64,000 nt of DNA from Paracoccus sigandri (GTDB lineage: Bacteria > Pseudomonadota > Alphaproteobacteria > Rhodobacterales > Rhodobacteraceae), in NCBI RefSeq assembly GCF_003709565.1, contig NZ_QNRC01000003.1, positions 210,906 to 274,905 on the forward strand. The letters are read 5' to 3'. A program made the position numbers and the translations under genes. This document shows, piece after piece, positions 16,974 through 25,750 of the stretch (position 1 is its first letter; each line of letters begins with the position of its first letter). The notes under the pieces are model-generated. The model searched no databases. It was given only the letters and a program-made list of their open reading frames with translations, and was not told the DNA's origin.

Positions 16974-18439
16974 GGCAGGATCCCGGCCAGCAGCGCCTCG
17001 GCCCGTGCCAGATGCGCGGGGTCCAGGCGCATCTCGCGGCCCCATGCGCGCGCGGTCTCGGGTCCGATCTTGGTGGTGGCGTCGACGCCGATCTTGCCCG
17101 CCAGCCCCTCCAGCGGCGAGGCGAAGTCCAGGTAATCCATTGGTGTGCCGTCGACCAGCATCACGTCGCGCGCCGGGTCCATGCGCGTGGCCATGGCCCA
17201 GGCGATGTCGTCCCAGTCGCGGATGTCCAGGTCGCCGTCCACCACGACGATGATCTTGGTATAGCTGAACTGCGGCAGCATCCCCCACAGCGCCATCATC
17301 ACCCGCCGCGCCTGGCCCGGATAGCGCTTGTCGATCCTGACCACCGCCATGCGATAGGAACAGGCGGCGGGCGGCAGCCACAGGTCCAGCAGCTCGGGGA
17401 TCTGGGCGCGGATCACCGGCAGGGCAAGCTCGTTGAACACCTCGCCGATCACCGAGGGCTCGTCGGGCGGGCGGCCGGTCACGGTGGACAGGTAGAGGGG
17501 CGCCTCGCGGCAGGTGATGGCGGTGACGCGCATCACCGGGAAGGGCTCGACGGCGTTGTAATAGCCGGTATGGTCGCCGAACGGGCCCTCGGGGGCGGTG
17601 TCGCCGGGATGGACCCAGCCCTCGACCAGGATCTCGGCGCGCGCGGGGGCCAGCATCGGCACCGTCCGGCAGCTGGCCAGGTCGGTGCGCTGGCCGCGCA
17701 GCACGCCCGAGAAGCCGAGTTCGGAGACGGTTTCGGGCAGGGGCAGGGCGGCGGCCAGCAGCAGCGCCGGATCGGCGCCAAGCGCGACGGCGACCGGCAT
17801 CGGCTGGCCCGCGCGCATCCAGCCGCGATGATGGGCGGCGCCGCCGCGATGGGCCAGCCATCGCAGGATCAGCCGGTCCGGCCCCAGCACCTGCGCGCGA
17901 TAGACGCCGAGGTTGTAGCGCGCGGTCTCGCCCGCCTGCGAGCCATGCGGGCGGGTCATCACCACCGGCCAGGTGATCAGCGGCCCGCCATCCTCGGGCC
18001 AGGGCGTCTGCACCGGCAGGGCGTCGAGGCCGGGCAGGTCGTCCTGCTGGACCGGCGCGCGGGTCATCACCCTGGGCCGCGCGGCCAGGGCCGCCCGCAG
18101 CACCGGCCAGCGCGACAATGCGTCGCGCATCCCCTCGGGCGGGGCGGGGCTGCGCAGGCTGGCGAGGAATTCGCCGAAGGCCGGGATCTGGTCGGGCAGC
18201 AGTCCCAGCCCCGCAGCGACCCGCCCGCGCGTGCCGAAGAGATTGGCGATCACCGGCATCGCCGGCCCGTCATGGGTATCAAAACGCAGCACCGGCCCCT
18301 TGCGGCGCAGGGCGGCCAGCTGCACCGCCGTCATCTCGTGGCGCAGCGAGACCGGATCTGCGATCCGCGCCAGGTCGCCCTGCGCCGTCGCATGATCCAG
18401 GAAGGCGCGCAGGTCGGGAAAGGGGGGAAGGCGGCGCAT
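16970..18439 (-). CDS. ubiD: UbiD family 3-octaprenyl-4-hydroxybenzoate carboxy-lyase
   Basis: A 489-residue decarboxylase dependent on prenylated FMN. Family blocks include RFDTHDGPAMPVIANLFGTR near residue 55, PVQTPWPEDGGPLITWPVVMTR near 145, EGPFGDHTGYYN with the E-x-x-x-x-x-x-H region near 290, and YTKIIVVVDGDLDIRDWDDI near 400. It removes the carboxyl group of the prenylated 4-hydroxybenzoate in ubiquinone synthesis. It is divergent from ubiT, and a TAGATT -10-like hexamer (18466-18471, minus strand) lies at the spacing expected from the FNR box at 18493-18506. CGGAGC lies seven bases before the ATG. Confidence 0.92.
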   Translation of the reverse strand: MRRLPPFPDLRAFLDHATAQGDLARIADPVSLRHEMTAVQLAALRRKGPVLRFDTHDGPAMPVIANLFGTRGRVAAGLGLLPDQIPAFGEFLASLRSPAPPEGMRDALSRWPVLRAALAARPRVMTRAPVQQDDLPGLDALPVQTPWPEDGGPLITWPVVMTRPHGSQAGETARYNLGVYRAQVLGPDRLILRWLAHRGGAAHHRGWMRAGQPMPVAVALGADPALLLAAALPLPETVSELGFSGVLRGQRTDLASCRTVPMLAPARAEILVEGWVHPGDTAPEGPFGDHTGYYNAVEPFPVMRVTAITCREAPLYLSTVTGRPPDEPSVIGEVFNELALPVIRAQIPELLDLWLPPAACSYRMAVVRIDKRYPGQARRVMMALWGMLPQFSYTKIIVVVDGDLDIRDWDDIAWAMATRMDPARDVMLVDGTPMDYLDFASPLEGLAGKIGVDATTKIGPETARAWGREMRLDPAHLARAEALLAGILP

Positions 18440-18465
18440 CGTCGGCTCCGGTCAGGGCAGGGGGC

Positions 18466-18534
18466 AATCTAGGGCGCCTTGGCGCGCCCGACTTGACTTT
18501 GGTCAAATCGGCGGCGGGTTTTTCGGCCTAGGCT
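18466..18534. promoter_or_regulatory. Divergent FNR-dependent promoter pair
   Basis: Around the FNR box centre (18499.5), minus-strand TAGATT (18466-18471) and plus-strand TAGGCT (18529-18534) fit the TANNNT -10 pattern and are centred 31 and 32 bases away. Class II FNR promoters put the box 32 bases from the -10 centre. The predicted plus-strand start falls on or next to the ubiT ATG. Confidence 0.5.
18493..18506. promoter_or_regulatory. FNR/Crp-family box TTGAC-TTTG-GTCAA
   Basis: A perfect inverted repeat TTGAC-N4-GTCAA fitting the TTGAY-N4-RTCAA pattern of FNR, FnrP and Dnr/Nnr regulators. It lies in the 101-base gap between the divergent ubiD and ubiT genes, which suits genes needed when oxygen is low. 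Confidence 0.75.
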
Positions 18535-18540
18535 TGCCGC

Positions 18541-19068
18541 ATGACCCGGTTTCGCCGCCCTTCCGCGCCGTCGCGCCTGCCCCTTCCGCCGCTTGCCGCG
18601 CAGGCGGCGGGCTTCGCGCTGACCCGGCTGCTGCGCCGGATCGCGCGGCGCAAGCCCGCGATCCTGTCGCGGCTTGGCCCGCATGGCGGCGCCCGCTTCC
18701 TGATCGACCTGCGGGATTCGCCGCTGCTGCTGCTGATGGAACCGGGCGCGCGCCGCATCACCGCGCATCCGCGCCGCGCCGTGCCGCGGCATGACGCCGC
18801 GATCCGCGGGCGGCTGCCGGCCTTCCTGGCGATGCTGCACGGGGTCGAGGACGGGGATGCGCTGTTCTTCTCGGGCGAGCTGGAGATCGCCGGCGATACC
18901 TCGGCGGTGCTGGCGCTGCGCAATGCGCTGGACGATGCCGAGCTTGACCTGACCGAGGAACTGGCCGCCATCCCCGGCCGGCCTTTCGATGGCTGGCTGC
19001 GCCGGGCCTCGGGCTTCGCGGCGCGGCAGAGCGGGCTGGCGCTGAGCAGGCAGGAGGCGATGCGATGA
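18541..19068 (+). CDS. ubiT: Ubiquinone accessory lipid-binding protein UbiT (SCP2 domain)
   Basis: A 175-residue protein. After a basic, proline-rich N-terminus comes an SCP2 sterol-carrier fold (about residues 45-145) with FLIDLRDSPLLLLMEPG and LFFSGELEIAGDTSAVLALRNALD. UbiT binds isoprenoid quinone intermediates and is required for the oxygen-independent ubiquinone pathway with UbiU and UbiV. No good ribosome site precedes the ATG, consistent with the FNR promoter predicting a transcript that starts at or near the ATG. The 3' end overlaps ubiU by 4 bases. Confidence 0.88.
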   Translation: MTRFRRPSAPSRLPLPPLAAQAAGFALTRLLRRIARRKPAILSRLGPHGGARFLIDLRDSPLLLLMEPGARRITAHPRRAVPRHDAAIRGRLPAFLAMLHGVEDGDALFFSGELEIAGDTSAVLALRNALDDAELDLTEELAAIPGRPFDGWLRRASGFAARQSGLALSRQEAMR

Positions 19069-20063
19069 TGGAACTGGTCTGCCCCGCGGGCACGCCCGCC
19101 GCCCTGCGCGCGGCGGTGGATGCGGGCGCCCATGCGGTCTATTGCGGCTTTGCGGACGAGACCAACGCCCGCAACTTTCCGGGGCTGAACTTCTCGCGCC
19201 CCGAACTGGCCGAGGGGATCGCCTATGCCGCGGCGCGGGGTGTCAGGGTGCTGGTCGCGATCAACACCTTTCCCCGCGCGGGCGATCAGGCGATCTGGCA
19301 TCGGGCGGTCGCGGATGCCCATGCGGCGGGCGCCCATGCGGTGATCCTGGCCGATCTGGGCCTGATCGCCCATGCGGCCGAGGCCCATCCCGGCCTGCGC
19401 CTGCATCTGTCGGTGCAGGCCGCGGCGGCCAACCCGGATGCGATCAACCTCTATGCCGAGGCCTTCGGCATCCGCCGCGTGGTCCTGCCCCGCGTGCTGA
19501 CCGTTGACGAAATTGCCGCCACCAACCGCGAGATCGAGGTGGAAACCGAGGTCTTCGTCTTCGGCGGGCTCTGCGTGATGGCCGAGGGGCGCTGCTCGCT
19601 GTCGTCCTGGGCGACTGGCCTGTCGCCGAACATGAACGGCGTCTGTTCCCCCGCCAGCCATGTCGCCTATGCCGAGGTCGGCGGCCATAACGAGGCGCGG
19701 CTTGGCGGGCTGCTGATCCACCGCACGCCGAAGGGGGCTCCCGTGCCCTATCCGACGCTGTGCAAGGGCTGCTTCACCGCGCCCGCCACGCCGAGCGGCC
19801 CGGCCCAGACCGGCCACCTTTTCGAGGACCCGGTCAGCCTGGATGCGACCGAGCTGATCCCGAAGCTGCAAAAGGCCGGGGTCACCGCGCTGAAGATCGA
19901 GGGGCGGCAACGCTCGCGCGCCTATGTGGCGCAGGTGGTGCGCGCCTTCCGCGCCGCCGTCGAGGCGGCCGATGCCGGCGCCCCCATGCCCGCCGGGCTG
20001 CTGGCGAAGCTGACCGAGGGCCAGGCCGCCACCACCGGCGCCTATGCCAAGACCTGGAGGTAG
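19065..20063 (+). CDS. ubiU: O2-independent ubiquinone hydroxylation protein UbiU (U32 family)
   Basis: A 332-residue peptidase-U32-family protein, not a protease in this branch. Four cysteines suited to a [4Fe-4S] cluster are seen: Cys170 and Cys177 (FGGLCVMAEGRCSLSSW), one in NMNGVCSPASH and one in the LCKGCF segment; the first two fall at the positions known for E. coli UbiU if the second ATG (19068) is used. With UbiV it forms the complex that hydroxylates the ring without oxygen, using prephenate as oxygen donor in the E. coli system. It overlaps ubiT and is followed two bases later by ubiV. Confidence 0.92.
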   Translation: MMELVCPAGTPAALRAAVDAGAHAVYCGFADETNARNFPGLNFSRPELAEGIAYAAARGVRVLVAINTFPRAGDQAIWHRAVADAHAAGAHAVILADLGLIAHAAEAHPGLRLHLSVQAAAANPDAINLYAEAFGIRRVVLPRVLTVDEIAATNREIEVETEVFVFGGLCVMAEGRCSLSSWATGLSPNMNGVCSPASHVAYAEVGGHNEARLGGLLIHRTPKGAPVPYPTLCKGCFTAPATPSGPAQTGHLFEDPVSLDATELIPKLQKAGVTALKIEGRQRSRAYVAQVVRAFRAAVEAADAGAPMPAGLLAKLTEGQAATTGAYAKTWR

Positions 20064-20065
20064 CC

Positions 20066-20956
20066 ATGGACCTGACCATCGGCCCCATCGCCTTCTTCTG
20101 GCCCGCCAAACGGGTGCGCGCCTTCTATCGCATGATCGCGGCCACGCCGGTGCGGCGGGTGGTGATCGGCGAATGGGTCTGCTCGAAGCGGCTGCCCTTC
20201 TGGCAGCAAGAGATCCCCGGCGCGGTCGCGCATCTGCTGGCCGCGGGCAAGGAGGTCGCGCTGTCCTCGCTGGCGCTGATCACGCTGGCGCGCGAGCGCA
20301 AGTTAACCGAGGAGCTGTTCGCCGCCGGCCTGCCGGTCGAGATCGCGGATCTGGGCGCGCTGCGGCACCTGCCCGAGGGCACGGCCTTCCAGGTCGGCCC
20401 GATGGTGAATGTCTATAACGAGGGCACGCTGGAATGGCTGGCAAGAAAGGGCGCGACCCGGATCTGCCTGCCGCCGGAGCTGCCGCTGGCCTCGGTCGCC
20501 ACGCTGGTGCGGGCGGGCCGGGGTGCCGGGGTCGCCATCGAGGTCTGGGGCCATGGCCGCGTGCCGCTGGCGATCTCGGGGCGCTGCTATCACGCTCGGC
20601 TGCACGACCGGGCCAAGGACAGCTGCCAGTTCGTCTGCGAACAGGATCCCGACGGGCGCGAGGTGCAGACGCTGGACGGCGACGGCTTCTTGGCGGTGAA
20701 CGGCGTGCAGGTGCTGGGGCAGGCCCATACGACGGTGGCGGGCCAGGTCGCGGAACTGACGGCCATCGGCACGGGCGCGCTGCGCCTGTCGCCGCAGATC
20801 GGCGATTTCGCCGCCATCGTCGCGTTCTACGACCGGATCACCCAGAACCCCACCGGCAAGGCCGAGGCGCTGGCGCGGCTGCGCGAGCTGATGCCGGGCG
20901 CGGGTTTCGCGGACGGTTTCCTGGCCGCCGCGCCGGGGCTGCGCCGCGCGGGCTGA
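20066..20956 (+). CDS. ubiV: O2-independent ubiquinone hydroxylation protein UbiV (U32 family)
   Basis: A 296-residue U32-family protein. Cys39 (GEWVCSKR) lies exactly where E. coli UbiV has its first cluster ligand, and GRCYHAR plus KDSCQFVCEQD supply the other three for a [4Fe-4S] cluster. It partners UbiU. AGGTAGCC provides the ribosome site over the ubiU stop. The gene is last in ubiTUV and converges with a GntR gene 43 bases on, with no clear terminator hairpin between. Confidence 0.92.
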   Translation: MDLTIGPIAFFWPAKRVRAFYRMIAATPVRRVVIGEWVCSKRLPFWQQEIPGAVAHLLAAGKEVALSSLALITLARERKLTEELFAAGLPVEIADLGALRHLPEGTAFQVGPMVNVYNEGTLEWLARKGATRICLPPELPLASVATLVRAGRGAGVAIEVWGHGRVPLAISGRCYHARLHDRAKDSCQFVCEQDPDGREVQTLDGDGFLAVNGVQVLGQAHTTVAGQVAELTAIGTGALRLSPQIGDFAAIVAFYDRITQNPTGKAEALARLRELMPGAGFADGFLAAAPGLRRAG

Positions 20957-20999
20957 GCGCCCGGCGGCGTCGCGGCAGGGTAGCAGGCCGGCGGAAAGG

Positions 21000-21758
21000 T
21001 CAGGGCTGGCCTCGGGTGGCCAGTGGCGGGCCGTTGCCGGCGTCGGACACGAGGGCGGGCTTGCGCCTTGTGAACAGCCGGTCGCGCGAATGGGTCAGGT
21101 GATCGCGCATCAGGTCGCGCGCGCGGGCACCGTCCTGCAGCCGGATCGCCTCGAAGATCTCCGCATGTTCGTCGAAGACCCGCGCCAGCCCGCTGGCCTC
21201 GCGCTTGACCGAGGCGCCGTGGAAGCGCATTCCGACGGCGATATGGTCCTTCAGCGCCTCCATCGCGATCGAGAAATAGCTGTTCTCGGAAGCGATCGCG
21301 ATCGCCAGGTGGAACTGGAAATCGGCATCCTCGCGATGGCTCTGGCGGTTGGTGGCGTCGCGCATCAGCTCCAGCGCGGCGCCGATCCGTTCCAGCGCGT
21401 CATCGTCGCGCCGCTCGGCGGCGCAGGCGGCGGCGGCGGGTTCCAGCGTCAGGCGGAACTCATAGCAGCTGAGCAGGTCCGAGACGTTTTCCAGCGGCCC
21501 GAAGCCGAGCGGCTGCTTCAACCCGATGGTGCGCACGAAACTGCCCGCGCCCTGGCGCGAATAGATCAGCCCGCGCTCGCGCAGCTTTTTCAGCGCATCG
21601 CGGATCACGGGGCGCGAGACCTCGAATTCGGCGGCCAGGTCATGTTCGGTCGGCAGTCTTTCGTCGGGGCGATAAGAGCCCGACTTGATCGCCCGTTCCA
21701 TCCGTTCGAAGACGATCTCGCTGAGGGATTTCCGCGCCCGCTTTTCCGGCTCCGCCAT
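21000..21758 (-). CDS. GntR family regulator, FadR/FCD type
   Basis: A 252-residue regulator with an N-terminal winged helix (DERLPTEHDLAAEFEVSRPVIRDALKKLRERGLIYSRQGAGSF is the recognisable region, near residues 30-70) and a C-terminal FCD helical ligand domain with DADFQFHLAIAIASEN and DEHAEIFEAI metal-site-like segments. It is the last gene of the operon running from the sialidase-like gene at 26934, sharing one base with the kinase stop, so it is probably the local regulator of that pathway. The ligand is likely a sugar acid or pathway intermediate (inference). No matching operator was identified with confidence. Confidence 0.85.
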   Translation of the reverse strand: MAEPEKRARKSLSEIVFERMERAIKSGSYRPDERLPTEHDLAAEFEVSRPVIRDALKKLRERGLIYSRQGAGSFVRTIGLKQPLGFGPLENVSDLLSCYEFRLTLEPAAAACAAERRDDDALERIGAALELMRDATNRQSHREDADFQFHLAIAIASENSYFSIAMEALKDHIAVGMRFHGASVKREASGLARVFDEHAEIFEAIRLQDGARARDLMRDHLTHSRDRLFTRRKPALVSDAGNGPPLATRGQP

Positions 21759-22774
21759 CAGTTCTGCCCCTGAAACATCTCCAGCAAGGTGACGAGGGTA
21801 TCGGCCGCGCCGAAGCCCCCGGATTTGGCGATGATGCTGATTTCGCCCCCATATGCCACAGCTAACCCAGGCAGGCATTCGCCCGCAAGCCGCAGCGAGG
21901 TGATGCCCATATGCGCCAGCACCGCCTCGGCAGTCGCGCCGCCCGACAGAAGCAGCGCCTGCCGGCCGGCGGTCAGCCGGGGATGGACGCTGCGGGCCAA
22001 GGCTTCGGCGACCTGCGATCCGGTTCGCGTGGCCTGCCCCGCCACCGCCTGCACCAGCAGATGCGGTGCGGTGGTGTCCGGCGCCGCCTCGCCCAGGGGG
22101 GCGGGCAGGACCGCCGCCAGCCCCGAGGCCTGCACCCGCCGCGCCTGTTCCACCGTGATCGGATCGCGAGAGCCGATGACCAGCAGGCTGCGCGCGGCGC
22201 GCGGGGTGACCGGCGTGGCTGCGGGTTGTCCGGTCATGCGGATCGCCAGCGCCTCGGCCAGCCCGCGCGCGCCGACCAGCAGGTCGCCCGGTTGCATCCT
22301 GTCCAGCGCGGCAGTCATTTCCGCGGCGCTGGTCACGTCGGGGATGATGGCGCGGCCGGCCAGCGGCCCAAGGGCTTCGGCGATGGAAAGGGGCCGGGCG
22401 ACGCCGTGGCCCCGGACATGGCCGTCCTGCGTGAGACGCCCGAAATCGGGAATGGCGGGGGCGACCAGCATCCGCGCCGGGTCCAGCACCGCGAGTTCGG
22501 CGGCGACATGCCCCTTCAGCCGCGAGTCGATCTTCTTCAGGATCGGCACGCCCGCGGGCAGCGCCGCCACGACCTGCGCCATTGCCGCCCGTGCCGCGTC
22601 CTCATTGCCGTCGCGCGAGCGGGTGCTGACCGCCATCACCTGCGCGCCGCTTGCCGCGACTGACGCTACCGCCTCGGGCGACAGCGCGACCTGAACCGCC
22701 AGCCCGCGCCCGGCGAAGGGCGCGGCGCTGTCCAGCGCGCCGGTCAGGTCGTCGGCGATGATGCACAGCTTCAT
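21758..22774 (-). CDS. Four-carbon acid sugar kinase family protein (DUF1537)
   Basis: A 338-residue kinase of the OtnK/DtnK family. The N-terminal motif IADDLTGALDSAAPF and KKIDSRLKGHVAAEL mark the substrate domain, and LLSGGATAEAVLAHM near residue 285 the nucleotide domain. It is somewhat shorter than the roughly 420 residues common in the family. Characterised members phosphorylate D-threonate, D-erythronate or similar four-carbon acids at C4, giving the substrate for PdxA2-type dehydrogenases; a pdxA2-like gene lies three genes upstream in the same operon. The exact acid is not known. Confidence 0.85.
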   Translation of the reverse strand: MKLCIIADDLTGALDSAAPFAGRGLAVQVALSPEAVASVAASGAQVMAVSTRSRDGNEDAARAAMAQVVAALPAGVPILKKIDSRLKGHVAAELAVLDPARMLVAPAIPDFGRLTQDGHVRGHGVARPLSIAEALGPLAGRAIIPDVTSAAEMTAALDRMQPGDLLVGARGLAEALAIRMTGQPAATPVTPRAARSLLVIGSRDPITVEQARRVQASGLAAVLPAPLGEAAPDTTAPHLLVQAVAGQATRTGSQVAEALARSVHPRLTAGRQALLLSGGATAEAVLAHMGITSLRLAGECLPGLAVAYGGEISIIAKSGGFGAADTLVTLLEMFQGQN

Positions 22775-22785
22775 CGGTTCGCGCC

Positions 22786-23895
22786 TCAGAAAGCGGCGCG
22801 GTAGATGGCCAGAACCTCCTCGGGCGTCATGTCGCGGGGGTTGTTGTCCATCAGGCGGCGGATGGCATGGGCGTCCTGGGCGAAACGCGGCAGCTGGTCC
22901 TCGGTCGCGCCATGCGCGGACAGCCGCATCTCGACCCCCAGATCCGCGCAGAAGGCATGGGCGCGGGCCAGCAGATCGCCTTCGCCAAGGCCCAGAGCGG
23001 CCACGATCTCGGCGGTCTTGGCCTGGGCCACGGGTTCGTTGAAGGCCAGCACATGCGGGAAGATGATCGCATTGGCCAGTCCGTGCGGCAGGTGCAGCAG
23101 CGTGCCAAGCGGATAGGCCAGCGCATGCCCCGCAGCCGTATTGACCGGGCCAAGGCAGATGCCGCCGTAGAAGGATGCCAGCATCATCCCCTCTCGCGCC
23201 TCGGTATCCGAGCCGTCGCGGACGGCGCGTGCAAGGTAGCGGCCGACGAGGTCGATCCCCATGCGCGCAAAGCCGTCGATCACCGGATGGGCATTCTTGT
23301 TGGTGAAGGCCTCGACGCAATGGGCCATCGCGTCGATCCCGGTCGCCGCCGTCACCGCAGGCGGGACCGAGAAGGTCAGCTCGGGGTCCAGCACCGCCAG
23401 GTCGGCGATCAGATGCGGGCTTTCCACCGCGATCTTGTTGCCCTTGCCGGGATCGGTGATCAGCGCGCGGATGCCCGCCTCGGACCCGGTGCCCGCCGTG
23501 GTCGCGATCTGCACAAGGCCGGAGCGGCGACCCGAGACCCGGTTCGGCCCGGCGACGTCGGCCAGCGATTGCTCGCCGTCCCACATCGCCGCGACCAGCT
23601 TGGCCACGTCCATGACCGAGCCGCCGCCAAGCCCGATCACCAGGTCGGGCCGGGCCTCGCGCGCTGTAGCAATGGCGGCGTCAAGCGTGGTGATGTCGGG
23701 CTCGCCCGGAATGGCGTCGAAGACCGAGACCCGGCCCGCAAGCCCCAGCCTGTCCGCGAAACCGGCGGTATGCGGGCTGGCGATGACCAGAACATTCCGC
23801 GCGTCATGCGCCCATGCGCCGACGCGGGCCGAGGCGCCCGCCCCGATTTCCAGCCGTTTCGGCTGATGCAGGGTGATGGTGCGGCTCATGCTCAT
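22786..23895 (-). CDS. Iron-containing alcohol dehydrogenase
   Basis: A 369-residue group III dehydrogenase. The NAD-binding signature IGLGGGSVMDVAKLVA is near residue 90, followed by TTAGTGSEAG, and the metal site by DAMAHCVEAF, GHALAYPLG and LPHGLANAIIFPHVL, which supply the Asp and three His ligands. It would interconvert an aldehyde and alcohol, or a semialdehyde and hydroxyacid, in the pathway. It overlaps the dapA-like gene by 4 bases (ATGA). A second in-frame ATG two codons on (23889) is an alternative start. Confidence 0.9.
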   Translation of the reverse strand: MSMSRTITLHQPKRLEIGAGASARVGAWAHDARNVLVIASPHTAGFADRLGLAGRVSVFDAIPGEPDITTLDAAIATAREARPDLVIGLGGGSVMDVAKLVAAMWDGEQSLADVAGPNRVSGRRSGLVQIATTAGTGSEAGIRALITDPGKGNKIAVESPHLIADLAVLDPELTFSVPPAVTAATGIDAMAHCVEAFTNKNAHPVIDGFARMGIDLVGRYLARAVRDGSDTEAREGMMLASFYGGICLGPVNTAAGHALAYPLGTLLHLPHGLANAIIFPHVLAFNEPVAQAKTAEIVAALGLGEGDLLARAHAFCADLGVEMRLSAHGATEDQLPRFAQDAHAIRRLMDNNPRDMTPEEVLAIYRAAF

Positions 23896-24803
23896 GCCTT
23901 GCCCTCCAATTCGTCCATGACGGCCCAGACCTTCGCGGCCTCGCCTTCGGACAGGGGCGAGAAGGGCGGATGCACGTTCATCCAGCCCATGTCGCCGCGG
24001 CGCCTGGCCAGCATGGTCTTGACGGTGGGAAGCTGGGTGTAGCTGTTGGTCAGGTTGCGCCACGCGACGATCACGTCCTGCGCGGCCTTCACCTCGGCGG
24101 CCTTCGCCGGGTCGTTCCAATGGTCGTAAACCACCCGCAATTCCCGTGCGACGAGGTTCGAGCTGGCGGTGATGCAGCCCGCGCCGCCGCCCTGCAGGAC
24201 CGGCAGCAGCAGCGGATCGGCCCCGGCCAGCACGGCGAAACCGGGGAAGCGGGCGGACATCGCGTGCATGTTCTCGATCTTGCCGTCGCTGTCCTTGATG
24301 CCGACCACGGTGTCAGGGAAGGCTTCGACCAGCATCGCGATCAATTCGTGGCTGATCGGCACGCCGGTCAGCATCGGGATGTGATAGAGGATCACCTTCA
24401 GCCGATCATCCGCGACCTTTTCGATGATCGAGGCATAGAAGCGGAACAGGCTCTCGTCGCTGAAGGCGGTGTAATAGAAGGGCGGCAGCAGCACCACGCC
24501 CTTGACGCCCGCCTGCACCGCGTGGCGGGTCAGTTCGACCGCATCCGTCACCGCGCAGGACGAGGTGCCGGGCAGCAGCTGGTCGGGCCGGGTGCCGCCC
24601 GCGATCGCGGCTTCCAGCAGGTCCATGCGCTCGCGCACGGAAAAGCTGTTCGCCTCGCCGGTCGAGCCCAGCATGGCGATGCCGTGGCAGCCTTCCTCGA
24701 TCAGTGCCCTGGCATGGGCGCCGAACAGGGGCAGGTCGGGGGTGCCGTCGGCTTTCAGGGGCGTGGCTGCGGCGCAATAGACGCCCTCGATGGCGAAGCT
24801 CAT
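23892..24803 (-). CDS. DapA/NanA family class I aldolase
   Basis: A 303-residue TIM-barrel lyase of the dihydrodipicolinate synthase/N-acetylneuraminate lyase family. Lys170 (VVGIKDSDG) is the Schiff-base lysine and Tyr140 (ILYHIP) the catalytic tyrosine; the usual Asn after that tyrosine is His. The pyruvate-carboxylate loop is GSTGEANSF near residue 46. Since lysine genes are absent nearby, a catabolic aldolase or dehydratase acting on a 2-keto sugar acid is more likely than DapA itself. It has a strong GGAGGA site and overlaps the pdxA-like gene by 4 bases. Confidence 0.87.
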   Translation of the reverse strand: MSFAIEGVYCAAATPLKADGTPDLPLFGAHARALIEEGCHGIAMLGSTGEANSFSVRERMDLLEAAIAGGTRPDQLLPGTSSCAVTDAVELTRHAVQAGVKGVVLLPPFYYTAFSDESLFRFYASIIEKVADDRLKVILYHIPMLTGVPISHELIAMLVEAFPDTVVGIKDSDGKIENMHAMSARFPGFAVLAGADPLLLPVLQGGGAGCITASSNLVARELRVVYDHWNDPAKAAEVKAAQDVIVAWRNLTNSYTQLPTVKTMLARRRGDMGWMNVHPPFSPLSEGEAAKVWAVMDELEGKA

Positions 24804-25750
24804 CTCGATCCTCCGGAAACCAGTTTGCGGGCATAGGCGATGGCGGAATTCATGTTGCCGTGATCGGCGACGCCCTTGCCCGCGATATCAAACGCCGTGC
24901 CGTGATCGACCGAAGTGCGGTCGATGGGCAGTTCGACCGAGACGTTCACCGCCGTGTCGAAAGCCACCAGCTTGATCGGGATATGGCCCTGATCGTGATA
25001 TTGCGCGACCACCAGATCAAAGCCGCCGGAATAGGCGCGGTGGAACACGGTATCGGCGGAAATCGGGCCGTGGGCGTCGATCCCCTCGGCGCGGGCGGCG
25101 GCGACGGCGGGGGCGATCTGGTCGCCGTCCTCGGTCCCGAACAGCCCGTTCTCGCCGCAATGGGGGTTGATGCCCGCCACCGCGATGCGTGGCGCACTGA
25201 CGCCGATGCGCTTCAGATGGGCGTTGCCTGCGCGGATCGTCGCCAGCACCCGCTCGGTCGTGGCGCGGGCGATGGCGTCCTTCAGCGAAACATGGGTCGA
25301 GACATGGATGACCTTCAGCCGGTCCGATGCCAGCAGCATATAGGCGGCCTTCGCCCCGGTCAGGCTGCGCAACATGCCGGTATGGCCGTCATAGTGATGG
25401 CCGGCGGCGTTCAGCGCCTCCTTGTTGATGGGCGCGGTGACGATGCAGCCGATCCGGCCGGCCTGCGCGTCCTGGACGGCGCGCTGGATGAAGCGGAAGG
25501 CTGCGTCGCCCGCGACCGGGGACAGTTGTCCCCAGGGCAGGGGGGCGCCGTCATAGTCGATGTTCACCACCCGGTCGGCCAGGTCCAGCTCGATGCCTGC
25601 GACCGCCTTCGCGGCCTCCAACGTGGCGCGGTTTCCATAGATCAGCGTCCGCGCCCGGTCCTCGGGCGGCATGTCGGCCAGCGCCCTGACGCTGATCTCG
25701 GGGCCGACGCCGGCGGGGTCGCCCATGGTGATGCCGATGATGTCGCTCAT
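24800..25750 (-). CDS. pdxA2: 4-hydroxythreonine-4-phosphate dehydrogenase family (PdxA2-like)
   Basis: A 316-residue dehydrogenase of the PdxA family with [11 protein letters not shown] at the N-terminus, [20 protein letters not shown], the metal-binding [13 protein letters not shown] and [10 protein letters not shown]. PdxA2 members do not serve vitamin B6 synthesis but oxidise and decarboxylate four-carbon acid 4-phosphates to dihydroxyacetone phosphate. The DUF1537 kinase in the same operon supports this reading. It overlaps the sialidase-like gene by 4 bases. Confidence 0.87.
   Translation of the reverse strand: MSDIIGITMGDPAGVGPEISVRALADMPPEDRARTLIYGNRATLEAAKAVAGIELDLADRVVNIDYDGAPLPWGQLSPVAGDAAFRFIQRAVQDAQAGRIGCIVTAPINKEALNAAGHHYDGHTGMLRSLTGAKAAYMLLASDRLKVIHVSTHVSLKDAIARATTERVLATIRAGNAHLKRIGVSAPRIAVAGINPHCGENGLFGTEDGDQIAPAVAAARAEGIDAHGPISADTVFHRAYSGGFDLVVAQYHDQGHIPIKLVAFDTAVNVSVELPIDRTSVDHGTAFDIAGKGVADHGNMNSAIAYARKLVSGGSR

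Noticed and set aside
16196..18472. Plus-strand frame of about 758 codons opposite ubiX and ubiD
   Set aside because: Low-complexity arginine/proline-rich translation; both opposite genes have strong family motifs.
24800..25750. PdxA of vitamin B6 synthesis
   Set aside because: Its operon holds a DUF1537 kinase and aldolase, the PdxA2-type catabolic setting.
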